This document shows positions 1 to 8,295 of a stretch of 64,000 nt of DNA, in pieces. The DNA comes from Amazonocrinis nigriterrae CENA67 (GTDB lineage: Bacteria > Cyanobacteriota > Cyanobacteriia > Cyanobacteriales > Nostocaceae): contig NZ_JAECZC010000004.1 of NCBI RefSeq assembly GCF_016056305.1, positions 114,920-178,919 of the forward strand, given 5' to 3'. Numbering within the stretch: the stretch's first letter is position 1; every line of letters starts with the position of its first letter. Below the pieces are notes generated by a model that had not been told where the DNA came from, made no database searches, and saw only the letters and a list, made by a program, of their open reading frames with translations. Both the position numbers and the translations under genes were made by a program.

Positions 1-880
1 CATCCCAAATTAGACCGACTTTTTCTAAGGTACGAATAAACCAGGCACCTAAATCAAGTTGCCACCATTCCAAACCAAACATGGCAGAGTTGGGGAAAGC
101 ATGGTGGTTGTTGTGCCACATTTCTCCACCGGTGGGGATAGCAAATAAAAAATTGTTCCGACTGTAGTCGCCTGTATTATAGGGACGACTACCCCACACA
201 TGAGCCAAGGAACCGATAATCCAAAACCCGAAATGGTGTTGTAGGCACATCCGCAGACAACCTCCCCACAAAAAGCCTGACAAAACTCCCATCCAAGTTT
301 GTGTCAGCAAGCCTCCCACAATACCGGGAATCACCAGACCCAATACAACCCAAAAGTAGTACAACTGGCTGATCTTGGACATTAATGGGTCTTTGATCAT
401 GTCTTTGGCAAATAAGAAACTATTGGTAATTTCGTGGTTATATGTCCAACCTGCGTGAGAGTGCCATAACCCTTCTAGAAAACCAAATTTTTTGTCTTCT
501 TTCACATAAGGAGAATGGGGGTCTCCATAGGAATCTGCGTACTTATGATGCCGTCTGTGGGTAGCTACCCAATAGTTGAGAGGCCCTTGTGCAGCCATAG
601 ACCCAAAGATAGCTAGAATCACACGCACAGATGTGTGGGCTTGGAAGGCACAGTGGGCAAAGTGTCGGTGAAATCCTACAGTTACACCCATGAGGGTTAG
701 ATAGTACATCACCAGGAATAACCAAATATCCACGGCACTAACGCCTACTGTAAAAGCCATGACGATGGCGCCTACTGAACCGACAAAAGGAAGAATGACG
801 TTAGTTATGCCATGAATGCGCTGGTGAGTTGTGAGGCGATCACTTTTGATTGTGATGTTCTTGATTGCCGCTACGTTCAT
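1..880 (-). CDS. Acyl-lipid fatty acid desaturase (delta-9/DesC type), C-terminus cut by window edge
   Basis: The reading frame starts with ATG at 880 (MNVAAIKNITIKSDRLTTHQ) and stays open to base 1, so the C-terminus lies outside the window. All three histidine boxes of membrane di-iron desaturases are visible: HRHFAH, HRRHH and HNNHH, separated by hydrophobic membrane segments. The family inserts the first double bond, usually delta-9, into acyl chains of membrane glycerolipids using reduced ferredoxin. The gene sits 17 bases downstream of a second desaturase on the same strand, so the two are probably a tandem duplication and may be cotranscribed. The family is certain; the exact regiospecificity cannot be read from the sequence. 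Confidence 0.93.
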   Translation of the reverse strand, partial: MNVAAIKNITIKSDRLTTHQRIHGITNVILPFVGSVGAIVMAFTVGVSAVDIWLFLVMYYLTLMGVTVGFHRHFAHCAFQAHTSVRVILAIFGSMAAQGPLNYWVATHRRHHKYADSYGDPHSPYVKEDKKFGFLEGLWHSHAGWTYNHEITNSFLFAKDMIKDPLMSKISQLYYFWVVLGLVIPGIVGGLLTQTWMGVLSGFLWGGCLRMCLQHHFGFWIIGSLAHVWGSRPYNTGDYSRNNFLFAIPTGGEMWHNNHHAFPNSAMFGLEWWQLDLGAWFIRTLEKVGLIWD

Positions 881-897
881 ATTGTCGTGATATTACT

Positions 898-1920
898 TTA
901 TGATTGCGTTTGATCTAAGACAGTGACCGAGCTTGGAGTTTTCTTTGACAGTTTAGCCTCGATCATCTTGGCTGAGGGAACATTTACATCCCAAACCCAG
1001 CCAAATTTTTCTAAAACACAAATGATCCAATATCCCAAATCAATCTGCCACCATTTCAAGCCAGCACTGGCTGAAGTAGGAAAAGCATGATGATTGTTGT
1101 GCCAAGACTCGCCTAGAAATGGGATAGCCATCCAGAAGTTATTTCTACTTTGATCGCCAGTCTCAAAGGGGCGAGTTCCATATATATGAAGAATCCAGTT
1201 ATTGCTCAAGATTAGGCAATCTACCAGGAACATGCGAACAATTCCACCCCAGAGGAAGCCTTTAACAGCTCCTATCCAAGAAGCTTCTAAAACTCCTCCC
1301 AAGACAGCAGGTATCACTAGACCTAAGATGATCCAACTGACATAGTATCGGTTAACTTTGGCTATGGTTTTATCCCGTAGAAGATCGAGTGCATAGAAGG
1401 CAGGATTGGGGTACTCGTGATTCACCAGCCAGCCGTAGTGTGAGTGCCACACTCCTCGAATCATTCCTAAAATTCCATTTCCGTGGAGATTTGGAGAGTG
1501 GGGATCACCAAGTTCATCACTGCACTCATGATGCCGGCGATGTACAGCTACCCAGGAAATCACAGACCCTTGAGCTGCCATAGAACCAAGGATTCCCAAA
1601 GTTACACGCACAGCCTCGTTAGCCTTGAACGCGTGGTGTGAAAAGTATCGGTGGCATCCTACACTTAGTCCTGTCATGGTCAAAGCCCACATCCCAATCA
1701 GCAAGCCCACTTCTACAGGGCCGATGGGGAACCACCACAGGGAAACCATTGCAATTATGAATCCCACCAAGGGAATCATGTTGTACAACAGAAAATGACT
1801 GATTTGCAGACCTTTGATGCGGTCATTCGCTATTGTTTTTGTCTTCCGAGTTGAATTTATAGGGAAGTCTGTTTGCATGTTTTCATCCAACTGCACTAGC
1901 CCAAAATTGCTTGTAGTCAT
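898..1920 (-). CDS. Acyl-lipid fatty acid desaturase (delta-9/DesC type)
   Basis: This 340-residue integral membrane desaturase has His boxes HRYFSHH, HRRHH and HNNHH and two hydrophobic hairpins. It is clearly paralogous to the desaturase immediately downstream, sharing GDPHSP after box II, GGxxRM and WHNNHHAFPxSA. It differs at the N-terminus, which carries about 35 extra polar residues, and around the boxes (HECSDELGD instead of HKYADSYGD). I take ATG 1920 (MTTSNFGLV) as the start; an in-frame GTG at 1932 would add four residues and neither has a clear ribosome binding site. The expected role is adjusting membrane fluidity by desaturating glycerolipid acyl chains. Substrate position is inferred from family only. 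Confidence 0.93.
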   Translation of the reverse strand: MTTSNFGLVQLDENMQTDFPINSTRKTKTIANDRIKGLQISHFLLYNMIPLVGFIIAMVSLWWFPIGPVEVGLLIGMWALTMTGLSVGCHRYFSHHAFKANEAVRVTLGILGSMAAQGSVISWVAVHRRHHECSDELGDPHSPNLHGNGILGMIRGVWHSHYGWLVNHEYPNPAFYALDLLRDKTIAKVNRYYVSWIILGLVIPAVLGGVLEASWIGAVKGFLWGGIVRMFLVDCLILSNNWILHIYGTRPFETGDQSRNNFWMAIPFLGESWHNNHHAFPTSASAGLKWWQIDLGYWIICVLEKFGWVWDVNVPSAKMIEAKLSKKTPSSVTVLDQTQS

Positions 1921-2695
1921 CAAATTGACCACTGAAAAAAGGTTTTATCTGGTCATCATATTCCCGTAAACTATACATGTTAGGGTTGGATGATTTCGTC
2001 GATAAGCCCCATGTTATAAAAACTTTTTGGATAGAAGGTTGCAGTATAGCGCTCTGCTCTTTAATTAATACTCTTGCAAAGTCAAAAATAAAATTTCTGC
2101 TACACAAGATTTTTACGTAAAAGAGTTGGCTATAACCATATGCTGAAAGCGCCAAACCCAGTTAATGCCTAATTTTCAGATGATTTAAGATAGATAGGTT
2201 TGGTTAAAGCAGATAATAACTTTTGGCTGTCGCCCAGCAAGCTCTTCTGCACCTAAACACTATTGTTCAAAAATTTAGACTGAGATTGGAATGGTTTTAC
2301 TAGAGTGATCAATTTCCTGAAGGAATGGCTTTTCCAGAATTAAACCTAATATTCGGTTAGTGTTTAAAATTTACATCACTGACGATAACAGTGTTTGCTT
2401 GATCAGGCAAGTAGTTTTCAGTAGTTTTACTTTAAATTTATGAACAATTATAGCAATTCATCAAGCTACCTCAATGTTTTACAAGACTTACTTTTACGTA
2501 TTGTCTGGGTTTCGCCCAAAAAATGCAAGGACAGATAAGACAGTTAAGACAGTTTACATATATTTTTACAAAACTTTACATTTCGCAATATTAACCTTAT
2601 CATAAGTTAAAGCAATTGCTAGGCATGACTTATTATAAGTAGAATCACCAAAAGCGATGGCACACAGAGTAGAGTTTGAGCAACATCAGGATTCT
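1921..2695. other. Gene-free AT-rich stretch
   Basis: I see no convincing coding region here. A minus-strand open frame at 1883-2155 has biased, non-protein-like composition, overlaps the desaturase start and has no ribosome binding site. The stretch presumably contains the promoter of the two leftward desaturase genes, but no clear -10/-35 pair stands out. Confidence 0.5.
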
Positions 2696-2756
2696 AAAAA
2701 AAATTTACCCCCCAGCTAAGGCCGTCCCTCTTTACCAAGCAGGGACTATGGGGGGT
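2696..2756 (-). terminator. Rho-independent terminator of the methyltransferase gene
   Basis: Read on the minus strand, a two-tier hairpin (ACCCCCCA 2707-2714 with TGGGGGGT 2749-2756, and GTCCCT 2724-2729 with AGGGAC 2741-2746) is followed by a T run (eight A on the plus strand at 2696-2703). It lies about 45 bases past the methyltransferase stop codon and is correctly oriented for it. Confidence 0.75.
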
Positions 2757-2800
2757 TATACTCAAATACTTATGAATGGTTTAGGACTGTAATAACAAGA

Positions 2801-3643
2801 TTACTTTTTTGTATATGAGAAGATCATATAATTTAGCAATCCTAATCGACTGAGCCATTCAGTGTTGAAAGTTTGGACAAATGCCGCGGGACTGTTCGAC
2901 ATCCAAGTTTGTGCAAGAGTCCAGAGAAATTTGTAGGTCGGTAGCGTATTAGCCGTAATATTGCGTTCTACGAGTGGAGCAAAACCTGTTTCGGCAGCAA
3001 GTTGACGGTAACGACTGGTTGTGTAACGCATATCAAAGTCGCCGTAAAAACTTGATTTGAAAAAGTTGAATTTAGAATTAAACCACATAAAAAGTATAGA
3101 CAAATCTATAGGAACAAAATCGCAAAGAGCAAGATGGCCACCTGGTTTCAGCACGCGAAAGGCTTCCTCGAAGAACTGCCGACGATCCGGAAAGTGAAAG
3201 ATGCATTCGACAGCTAACACTACATCGAAAGACTCATCAGCAAACGGTAATGCACAGGCATTACCTTGTTCAAATCGTAGGGTGTTGACATCCCGTGCTA
3301 CTACTTTTTTGCGTGCTTGTATTAATTGCCGTTCATCGATATTCAGCCCCACAAGATTCATTTGTGAAAACTGTTCATTTAAACTAGCGATCGTGCCACC
3401 AAAACCACAACCTACATCCAAGACAGATTGACCATCCTTCACATTTGCAGCAGAATAAACTTCGTAAGTCAGCTGCTCGGCTGCCTTCCTAAAATCTTCT
3501 GGTGTATTTAATGCTTTTTCTGGATTCGGCCAATAGCCCCAATGTACATGACGCCCAAACGCTAGATCGATTTCAGGATGGCCATTGTCAAGCAATGTAA
3601 AAAGGGTGTCAAAATATGGCAGATTTATCTGTTGGTCAATCAT
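2801..3643 (-). CDS. Class I SAM-dependent methyltransferase
   Basis: The 280-residue protein has the Rossmann-fold methyltransferase motif I VLDVGCGFGG (residues 74-83), an acidic motif after strand 2 (GLNIDERQL), FADESFDVVLAVECIFHFPD (motifs II/III) and RVLKPGGHLALCDF. This is the Methyltransf_11 type used for small-molecule O-, N- or C-methylation. An N-terminal HVHWGYWPN segment, common in enzymes acting on lipids or natural products, precedes the core. ATG 3643 is preferred over an upstream ATG at 3682 because AGAGGA lies 5 bases before it. The gene stands alone with its own terminator. It is 1.1 kb from the lipase and divergent from the PKS cluster, so a tailoring role there is possible but not shown. 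The substrate is unknown. Confidence 0.88.
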   Translation of the reverse strand: MIDQQINLPYFDTLFTLLDNGHPEIDLAFGRHVHWGYWPNPEKALNTPEDFRKAAEQLTYEVYSAANVKDGQSVLDVGCGFGGTIASLNEQFSQMNLVGLNIDERQLIQARKKVVARDVNTLRFEQGNACALPFADESFDVVLAVECIFHFPDRRQFFEEAFRVLKPGGHLALCDFVPIDLSILFMWFNSKFNFFKSSFYGDFDMRYTTSRYRQLAAETGFAPLVERNITANTLPTYKFLWTLAQTWMSNSPAAFVQTFNTEWLSRLGLLNYMIFSYTKK

Positions 3644-3999
3644 GGTAATCCTCTTTTTTAAAATTAATGCAGCATAATTCACAGTTATGCAGAATTTCTC
3701 TATCTATTTACTGCTGCTCTCTAAACCAGATAGAAATTTTCCTGATTTCAATTCTTCAAGCCTTTGGCTTGAGACATGAACAAGCGCAAAAGTCGCCAAC
3801 TTACCAAAGCATCCCCTTTTTGAGGCATCAGAGTTATGTTTGGTAGGTGCTTAAATTTACAGTCTTGACAATAGCAAATATTTTCCTGATTAGGCAAGTA
3901 ATTTTTCCTAGGGTAAGGTAGCAACGCACTGCTGTAATTTAATAAGAGTTTGCTTGGACATTGGTAAGGGGCTTCCAAATAAAAAACATACAATTTTTA

Positions 4000-4059
4000 T
4001 TGTGGGGTGGGCGTCTCGCCCGCCCAAGGCCCGGGACGGACAAGATGTCCACCCCACAA
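4000..4059. repeat. GC-rich imperfect palindrome
   Basis: Outer arms TTGTGGGGTGG (4000-4010) and CCACCCCACAA (4049-4059) are perfect reverse complements, with GC-rich inner sequence between them. It resembles the interspersed palindromic repeats common between cyanobacterial genes. Flanking sequence is AT-rich and no gene is attached to it. Confidence 0.6.
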
Positions 4060-4108
4060 GACTGGTTTATTTATTTCTTGGTAATCTCTAACTATCAACC
4101 GAATTAAC

Positions 4109-4266
4109 TTGACGTGAGTTCGACGAATTTAAAAAACCCTTCTCCAAACCTCTCTCCTTATAGGGGAGAAGCTTTTAAAACTTGATTTTTCTTCCTTAGC
4201 AAGGATCTTAAAGCCCTTCTTTGATACAGAGAGGGGTTGGGGAGAGGTTCATCGAACTCACGTTAA
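4109..4266. mobile_element. MITE-like element, about 158 bp, non-coding
   Basis: Terminal inverted repeats are TTGACGTGAGTTCGACGAA (4109-4127) and, reverse complemented, TTAACGTGAGTTCGATGAA (4248-4266), matching at 17 of 19 positions. The interior continues the symmetry with CT-rich and GA-rich halves, so the whole element could fold as a hairpin. It encodes nothing. Size, symmetry and lack of coding capacity fit a miniature inverted-repeat transposable element. No clear target duplication was recognised. Confidence 0.6.
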
Positions 4267-4431
4267 CTGAGTACTCACAGATTTTTCCCATGTAAATTAG
4301 TCAGCAGGAATAAATCTAACTATCTTAAGTAATATAAATATAATTAAATAGTTTCTTAATAAGTGAGCCTAGCCTAAAAGAGCTAGACCATTTACTATCA
4401 ATTACCTCTACAACCCAACACCTTGGTAATA

Positions 4432-4528
4432 AACTGTCTTAACTGTCTTAACTGTCTTAACTGTCTTAACTGTCTTAACTGTCTTAACTGTCTTAACTGT
4501 CTTAACTGTCTTAACTGTCTTAACTGTC
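4432..4528 (+). repeat. 9-bp tandem repeat AACTGTCTT, 10 full copies
   Basis: Ten perfect copies of AACTGTCTT run from 4432 to 4521, followed by a partial copy to 4528. Because the unit is three codons, one frame reads as repeated Asn-Cys-Leu, but that frame has only a TTG start and no ribosome binding site. It is probably non-coding. Perfect identity suggests recent expansion by slippage. Confidence 0.9.
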
Positions 4529-4767
4529 CAAAATTCATATTTTATAATATTTATAAACTGTCTTATTTGGGATTGCTTTTTCCAGAAAAGTTTGCGAATA
4601 TAGTTACGGCAATCGTTAGTGTATTTATTACCACGTCAAAACCTACGGTTTTTGCTCGTGTGTCAGATATTCTCTACTGACTCAACACTCAAGAATTTTA
4701 GTAATAAGGTTTCGGTGTACTGAAACCTTCAAGCTTGTAAACTTTATTCCATTTACTAGTGAAGCCC

Positions 4768-6102
4768 ATGAGTATACTGCCCCTTAAGATCAAGAAAGGC
4801 TTCTCAATTGATGAAGCTATAGCCTTAACAAGGTTTTGTACACAGATATATGAACTCTATCAATATGATGATGGGGGAATCGACGACGAGGAACTAAGAG
4901 GTATCTACAACTCGATTCATCATCAACAAGATTGGAAATTTGTCCACAGTATCCGCAACGATCGCACCGCTGTCAGAGGTGTGATACTCAAAAGAGACAC
5001 TGGTAATCAGTATGTAGTGCTTTTTCGAGGAACAGTTGTCACAGAACGAGGTGCGCTAGAACTGACTAACTTCATCAGTGATTTTGATTGGGAATTGGTT
5101 AGCTACGGTTCTAACACCGATGCGCGAGTGAAGGTAGCTAAAGGATTTTATGAAGCGTTTGAATCAGTTGCCGATCAGATTAAACTCTTCTTTAAGACCA
5201 TCCTTGGTAAACTAACACCTAAAGATTTTCGAGAAATTGAACTGTTACCTGTCGATAGACAATTTGCTTGTTTAACAGCACTAGCAGACGCTGGCAGAAT
5301 CAGATTAGATACTGAATTTCAGCAAGAATCAAGAAAGCTGATTGAGCAAGCGATCGCAGATGAAGAAATTGGTAACAATGACGAACTCAAGGGTATTTTA
5401 GAGTTTCAAGAACAGAAGTTATCAGAACTGACACCTTTGGATGGGCCTCTAGACATTTATATCACAGGTCATAGTTTAGGAGGGTCACTCGCTAAATTTG
5501 CCGCCCTTGCATTGCGACGCTTCTTTGGGCCTGAAGCGGTTTCAGGCGTAACACTCAAAGCTTACGCTTTAGGATCTCCCAAAATCGGTAATAAAGCATT
5601 TGCTGATTACTACAATAGGCAATTGGAAGAGGGAACCGTCTACCGCATCGAAAACACACTTGACTTTTTGATGTTGATTCCCTTTGCACCTCCATTTCCG
5701 TTAAATGCTTTAGCTGGTGATGCGGGCTTGCGACTAGGAAATATATATGTTGGGAACTATGCAAATGTGGGTCAATTGCACACAATTACAGGCATCGGTT
5801 CCCAAAGCATATCTTTAGGTACTGGCGGGGTTATAGACTTAGGGTTTGGAGTCCCATATCCCCACAGTTATGAAGCTTATCTACAGTTACTACAAGAACA
5901 AAAGCAATTCTGGCAAACAATATCTCAACCCTTGAGATCTATTTTCAGTCCCTTCCTCAAGGAACTGCTGCAAGAGCAATTTGAGGATTTCTTAGAGAAA
6001 ACTGAGAATGATAGAAAATTGAACAAAGAAGTGAGTTCCAATGGCAGCGCTGCTACCCCAATAGAGTCTTATACTACTACAGAGGATAAAATTATCGCTT
6101 AA
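4768..6102 (+). CDS. Class 3 lipase (alpha/beta hydrolase)
   Basis: This 444-residue protein has the Lipase_3 fold. The nucleophile elbow GHSLGGSLA supplies the catalytic Ser, an Asp follows in RIENTLDFL, and the probable catalytic His is in PYPHSYEAY near the C-terminal end of the domain. The oxyanion-strand region VVLFRGTV is also visible. About 95 residues inserted between the strand and the elbow are charged and helical, and the last 60 residues are polar. ATG 4768 is used; GTG 4759 is in frame and would add three residues. There is no signal peptide. It acts on carboxylic esters, probably acylglycerols or membrane lipids. It lies 113 bases upstream of the PKS genes on the same strand, so it may be part of that transcription unit, but nothing in it proves this. 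Confidence 0.88.
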   Translation: MSILPLKIKKGFSIDEAIALTRFCTQIYELYQYDDGGIDDEELRGIYNSIHHQQDWKFVHSIRNDRTAVRGVILKRDTGNQYVVLFRGTVVTERGALELTNFISDFDWELVSYGSNTDARVKVAKGFYEAFESVADQIKLFFKTILGKLTPKDFREIELLPVDRQFACLTALADAGRIRLDTEFQQESRKLIEQAIADEEIGNNDELKGILEFQEQKLSELTPLDGPLDIYITGHSLGGSLAKFAALALRRFFGPEAVSGVTLKAYALGSPKIGNKAFADYYNRQLEEGTVYRIENTLDFLMLIPFAPPFPLNALAGDAGLRLGNIYVGNYANVGQLHTITGIGSQSISLGTGGVIDLGFGVPYPHSYEAYLQLLQEQKQFWQTISQPLRSIFSPFLKELLQEQFEDFLEKTENDRKLNKEVSSNGSAATPIESYTTTEDKIIA

Positions 6103-6215
6103 GCCATAACTCCAAACAATCAGCAAATCAAGAAAAGTTTGTTCAATACTGGAAAACAGCGATGTCCAAATTAACTTTCAGGCGTTGATGAAACCTCTTG
6201 TAACAGAAGTTTATA

Positions 6216-8273
6216 ATGGATTCTACAGAAAAGATAAAATTGTTGCCCAAGCATCTGTTTGCTTTGATTAAGCAGTATCAACAACAAACATTAGGCCATG
6301 CCATCAAAGATTGGTTCTACAACTATGAATGGCAAATCAAGCCACGTCAGTTGCAGGCAATTGCAAACAACATGCAATTGCCGCAACAGGGCAAATGGTT
6401 GATATTAGCTGACCAAGGGGGAATAGGCGAAGCCCTAGCAGAGCTTTTACAACAACGAGGTCACAAGTGTATTTTGGTCTATGCTGGGGATAGTTATCAA
6501 GTAGATCAAACAAAGTCCAAGGAAAAATATTACCTCAACCCAGTAAACCTTGGAGACTTCCAGAGTCTTTTCCAACAGATTGTAGAGCCTCTTAAACTTC
6601 CTTTACATGGGGCAATTGACCTATGGAGTTTAGACGCGCAATTAACACCAGAATTGACAATTTCTGCTTTAGAAGCAGCCCAGAGATTAAGTTGTGCTAG
6701 CGTGCTGCACTTACTACAAACCATAGTCCAGCGAAGTTGGTCAGTCTGGCCGCGTTTGTGGGTAGTAACACGCGCTGCCGTAGGAGTATTAGATACAGAT
6801 ACTCTAGCAGTGGCTCAGTCCTCCGTGTGGGGGCTGGGAAAAGTCATTGCTTTAGAACACCCTGAAATCTGGGGAGGAATGTTAGATTTGCCTGCTAGTG
6901 GGGTGATGGATGAAGCCGCCACCTTGCTAGCAGAAATTGAGCATCCAGAAAACGAAGGACTTATAGCCTTTCGCAACCAAAAGCGATATGTAGCTCGCTT
7001 AGTGCCAACCATTCCCCCCCAACCTCAGAAAGTGTTGTTTCGTACAGACAGCACTTATTTAATTACTGGTGGTTTGGGAGATCTAGGATTGTGGTTAGCC
7101 CGCTGGATGGTAGAGATGGGGGCGCGGCATCTGATTTTAACCGGACGCCGAGGAGCATCTGCTCAAACTCAGGAAACCTTGAACCAACTAAAACACAAAG
7201 GAGCCGACATCAAAGTAGCTCAGGCTGATGTGTCTAAAATGGATGACATGGCGCGAGTGTTTGAGCAGGTGCAAACCTCCATGCCACCACTGCGAGGAAT
7301 TTTTCATGCAGCTGGCGTTTTGGATGATGGCATTTTGCTTAGACAAAATTGGGAACGCTTCACCCGCGTTATGGCTCCCAAAGTTCAAGGAGCGTGGAAT
7401 CTCCACATTTTGTCACAGAATCAGCAGCTAGATTTTTTCGTGTGTTTCTCCTCGTTCACTGCTTTGACCGGCAACTTGGGTCAAGGAAACTACGCTGCGG
7501 CGAACACTTTCCTGGATGCCTTGGTGCATTATCGGCACAAGTCAGGATTACCCGCCTCAAGCATCAATTGGGGCAGATGGGCTGATACGGGTATGGCACT
7601 GACAGCCCAGAGTCAGTTGGAGCAAATGGGAGTGCAGGGAATGCCGCCAGAGCAAGCCCTGGCTATCTTGGGATATCTACTAGCAGCCGGTGTCACCCAA
7701 GCAGCAGTGGCAAAAGTCAACTGGGTTTTAGAACGGGAAACCCACAAAGCCAGACAACAGCAGCCTTTGTTAGAGCGAATTTGGACGAACTTACCAGTAA
7801 CACAAGTAGCTAGCCAAACCTCTATTCAACCTCCAGAAATTTTACATCAATTGCAGGCAGCCATGCCTAGCCAGCGTCGAGAGATGTTAATGGCTCATAT
7901 TCAAAATCGAATAGCTAAAATTCTCGGACTCAATGACTCGCAATTACCATCTGTAGAGCAAGGTTTTTTAGAACTGGGCATGGATTCCTTAATGTCAGTA
8001 GAGCTAAAAAATCAACTGGAGAAAGATTTAGAAACTGCCCTTCATGCCAGCTTACTATTTAACTACTCGACAATCACCGCACTGGTTGATTATTTAACTT
8101 CTCAAGTACTGACTTTAGACTTTGGTACAGACCCAGTAAAATCAGAGCCAGACCAAGACAACTCTGTAACTTCTGGTGACTCTATAATTTCTACAACTGA
8201 TGCAACTGACTTAGAGGAAATGTCACAGATGGAAATCGCTGAGCTACTGGCTCAAAAATTAGCCAATATATAG
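6216..8273 (+). CDS. Polyketide synthase KR-ACP didomain protein
   Basis: The 685-residue protein begins in what is normally the middle of a type I PKS module. After a helical N-terminus it has the FYNYEWQ strand that opens the KR structural subdomain, then the catalytic ketoreductase: TGGLGDLG NADPH-binding loop (residues 284-291), Ser413, Tyr426 in GQGNYAAANTF, and the VLDD motif of B-type KRs, which give D-hydroxyl products. An ACP follows with LGMDSLMSVEL (Ser591 takes phosphopantetheine). The last 25 residues (LEEMSQMEIAELLAQKLANI) look like a C-terminal docking helix matching the coiled-coil N-terminus of the next protein. No KS, AT or DH precedes it in this window, so it needs a partner encoded elsewhere or works in trans. 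It is 22 bases upstream of the KS-AT gene. Confidence 0.92.
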   Translation: MDSTEKIKLLPKHLFALIKQYQQQTLGHAIKDWFYNYEWQIKPRQLQAIANNMQLPQQGKWLILADQGGIGEALAELLQQRGHKCILVYAGDSYQVDQTKSKEKYYLNPVNLGDFQSLFQQIVEPLKLPLHGAIDLWSLDAQLTPELTISALEAAQRLSCASVLHLLQTIVQRSWSVWPRLWVVTRAAVGVLDTDTLAVAQSSVWGLGKVIALEHPEIWGGMLDLPASGVMDEAATLLAEIEHPENEGLIAFRNQKRYVARLVPTIPPQPQKVLFRTDSTYLITGGLGDLGLWLARWMVEMGARHLILTGRRGASAQTQETLNQLKHKGADIKVAQADVSKMDDMARVFEQVQTSMPPLRGIFHAAGVLDDGILLRQNWERFTRVMAPKVQGAWNLHILSQNQQLDFFVCFSSFTALTGNLGQGNYAAANTFLDALVHYRHKSGLPASSINWGRWADTGMALTAQSQLEQMGVQGMPPEQALAILGYLLAAGVTQAAVAKVNWVLERETHKARQQQPLLERIWTNLPVTQVASQTSIQPPEILHQLQAAMPSQRREMLMAHIQNRIAKILGLNDSQLPSVEQGFLELGMDSLMSVELKNQLEKDLETALHASLLFNYSTITALVDYLTSQVLTLDFGTDPVKSEPDQDNSVTSGDSIISTTDATDLEEMSQMEIAELLAQKLANI

Positions 8274-8295
8274 GAAAGTAAACTTAAACACCCAC

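Noticed and set aside
1883..2155. Minus-strand 90-codon frame upstream of the desaturase
   Set aside because: It overlaps the desaturase start in another frame, has no ribosome binding site and its composition is not protein-like.
3748..3993. Minus-strand 81-codon frame
   Set aside because: Cys/Pro/Leu-rich random-looking peptide in an AT-rich spacer; no start signal and no neighbour support.
4423..4680. Open frame of 85 codons with repeated Asn-Cys-Leu
   Set aside because: It starts at TTG without a ribosome binding site and exists only because the 9-bp tandem repeat is a multiple of three.
6103..6215. Remnant of a KS-AT upstream of the KR-ACP protein
   Set aside because: Translation of the gap in the plus frames shows no KS or AT motif, so there is no sign of a recent truncation here.
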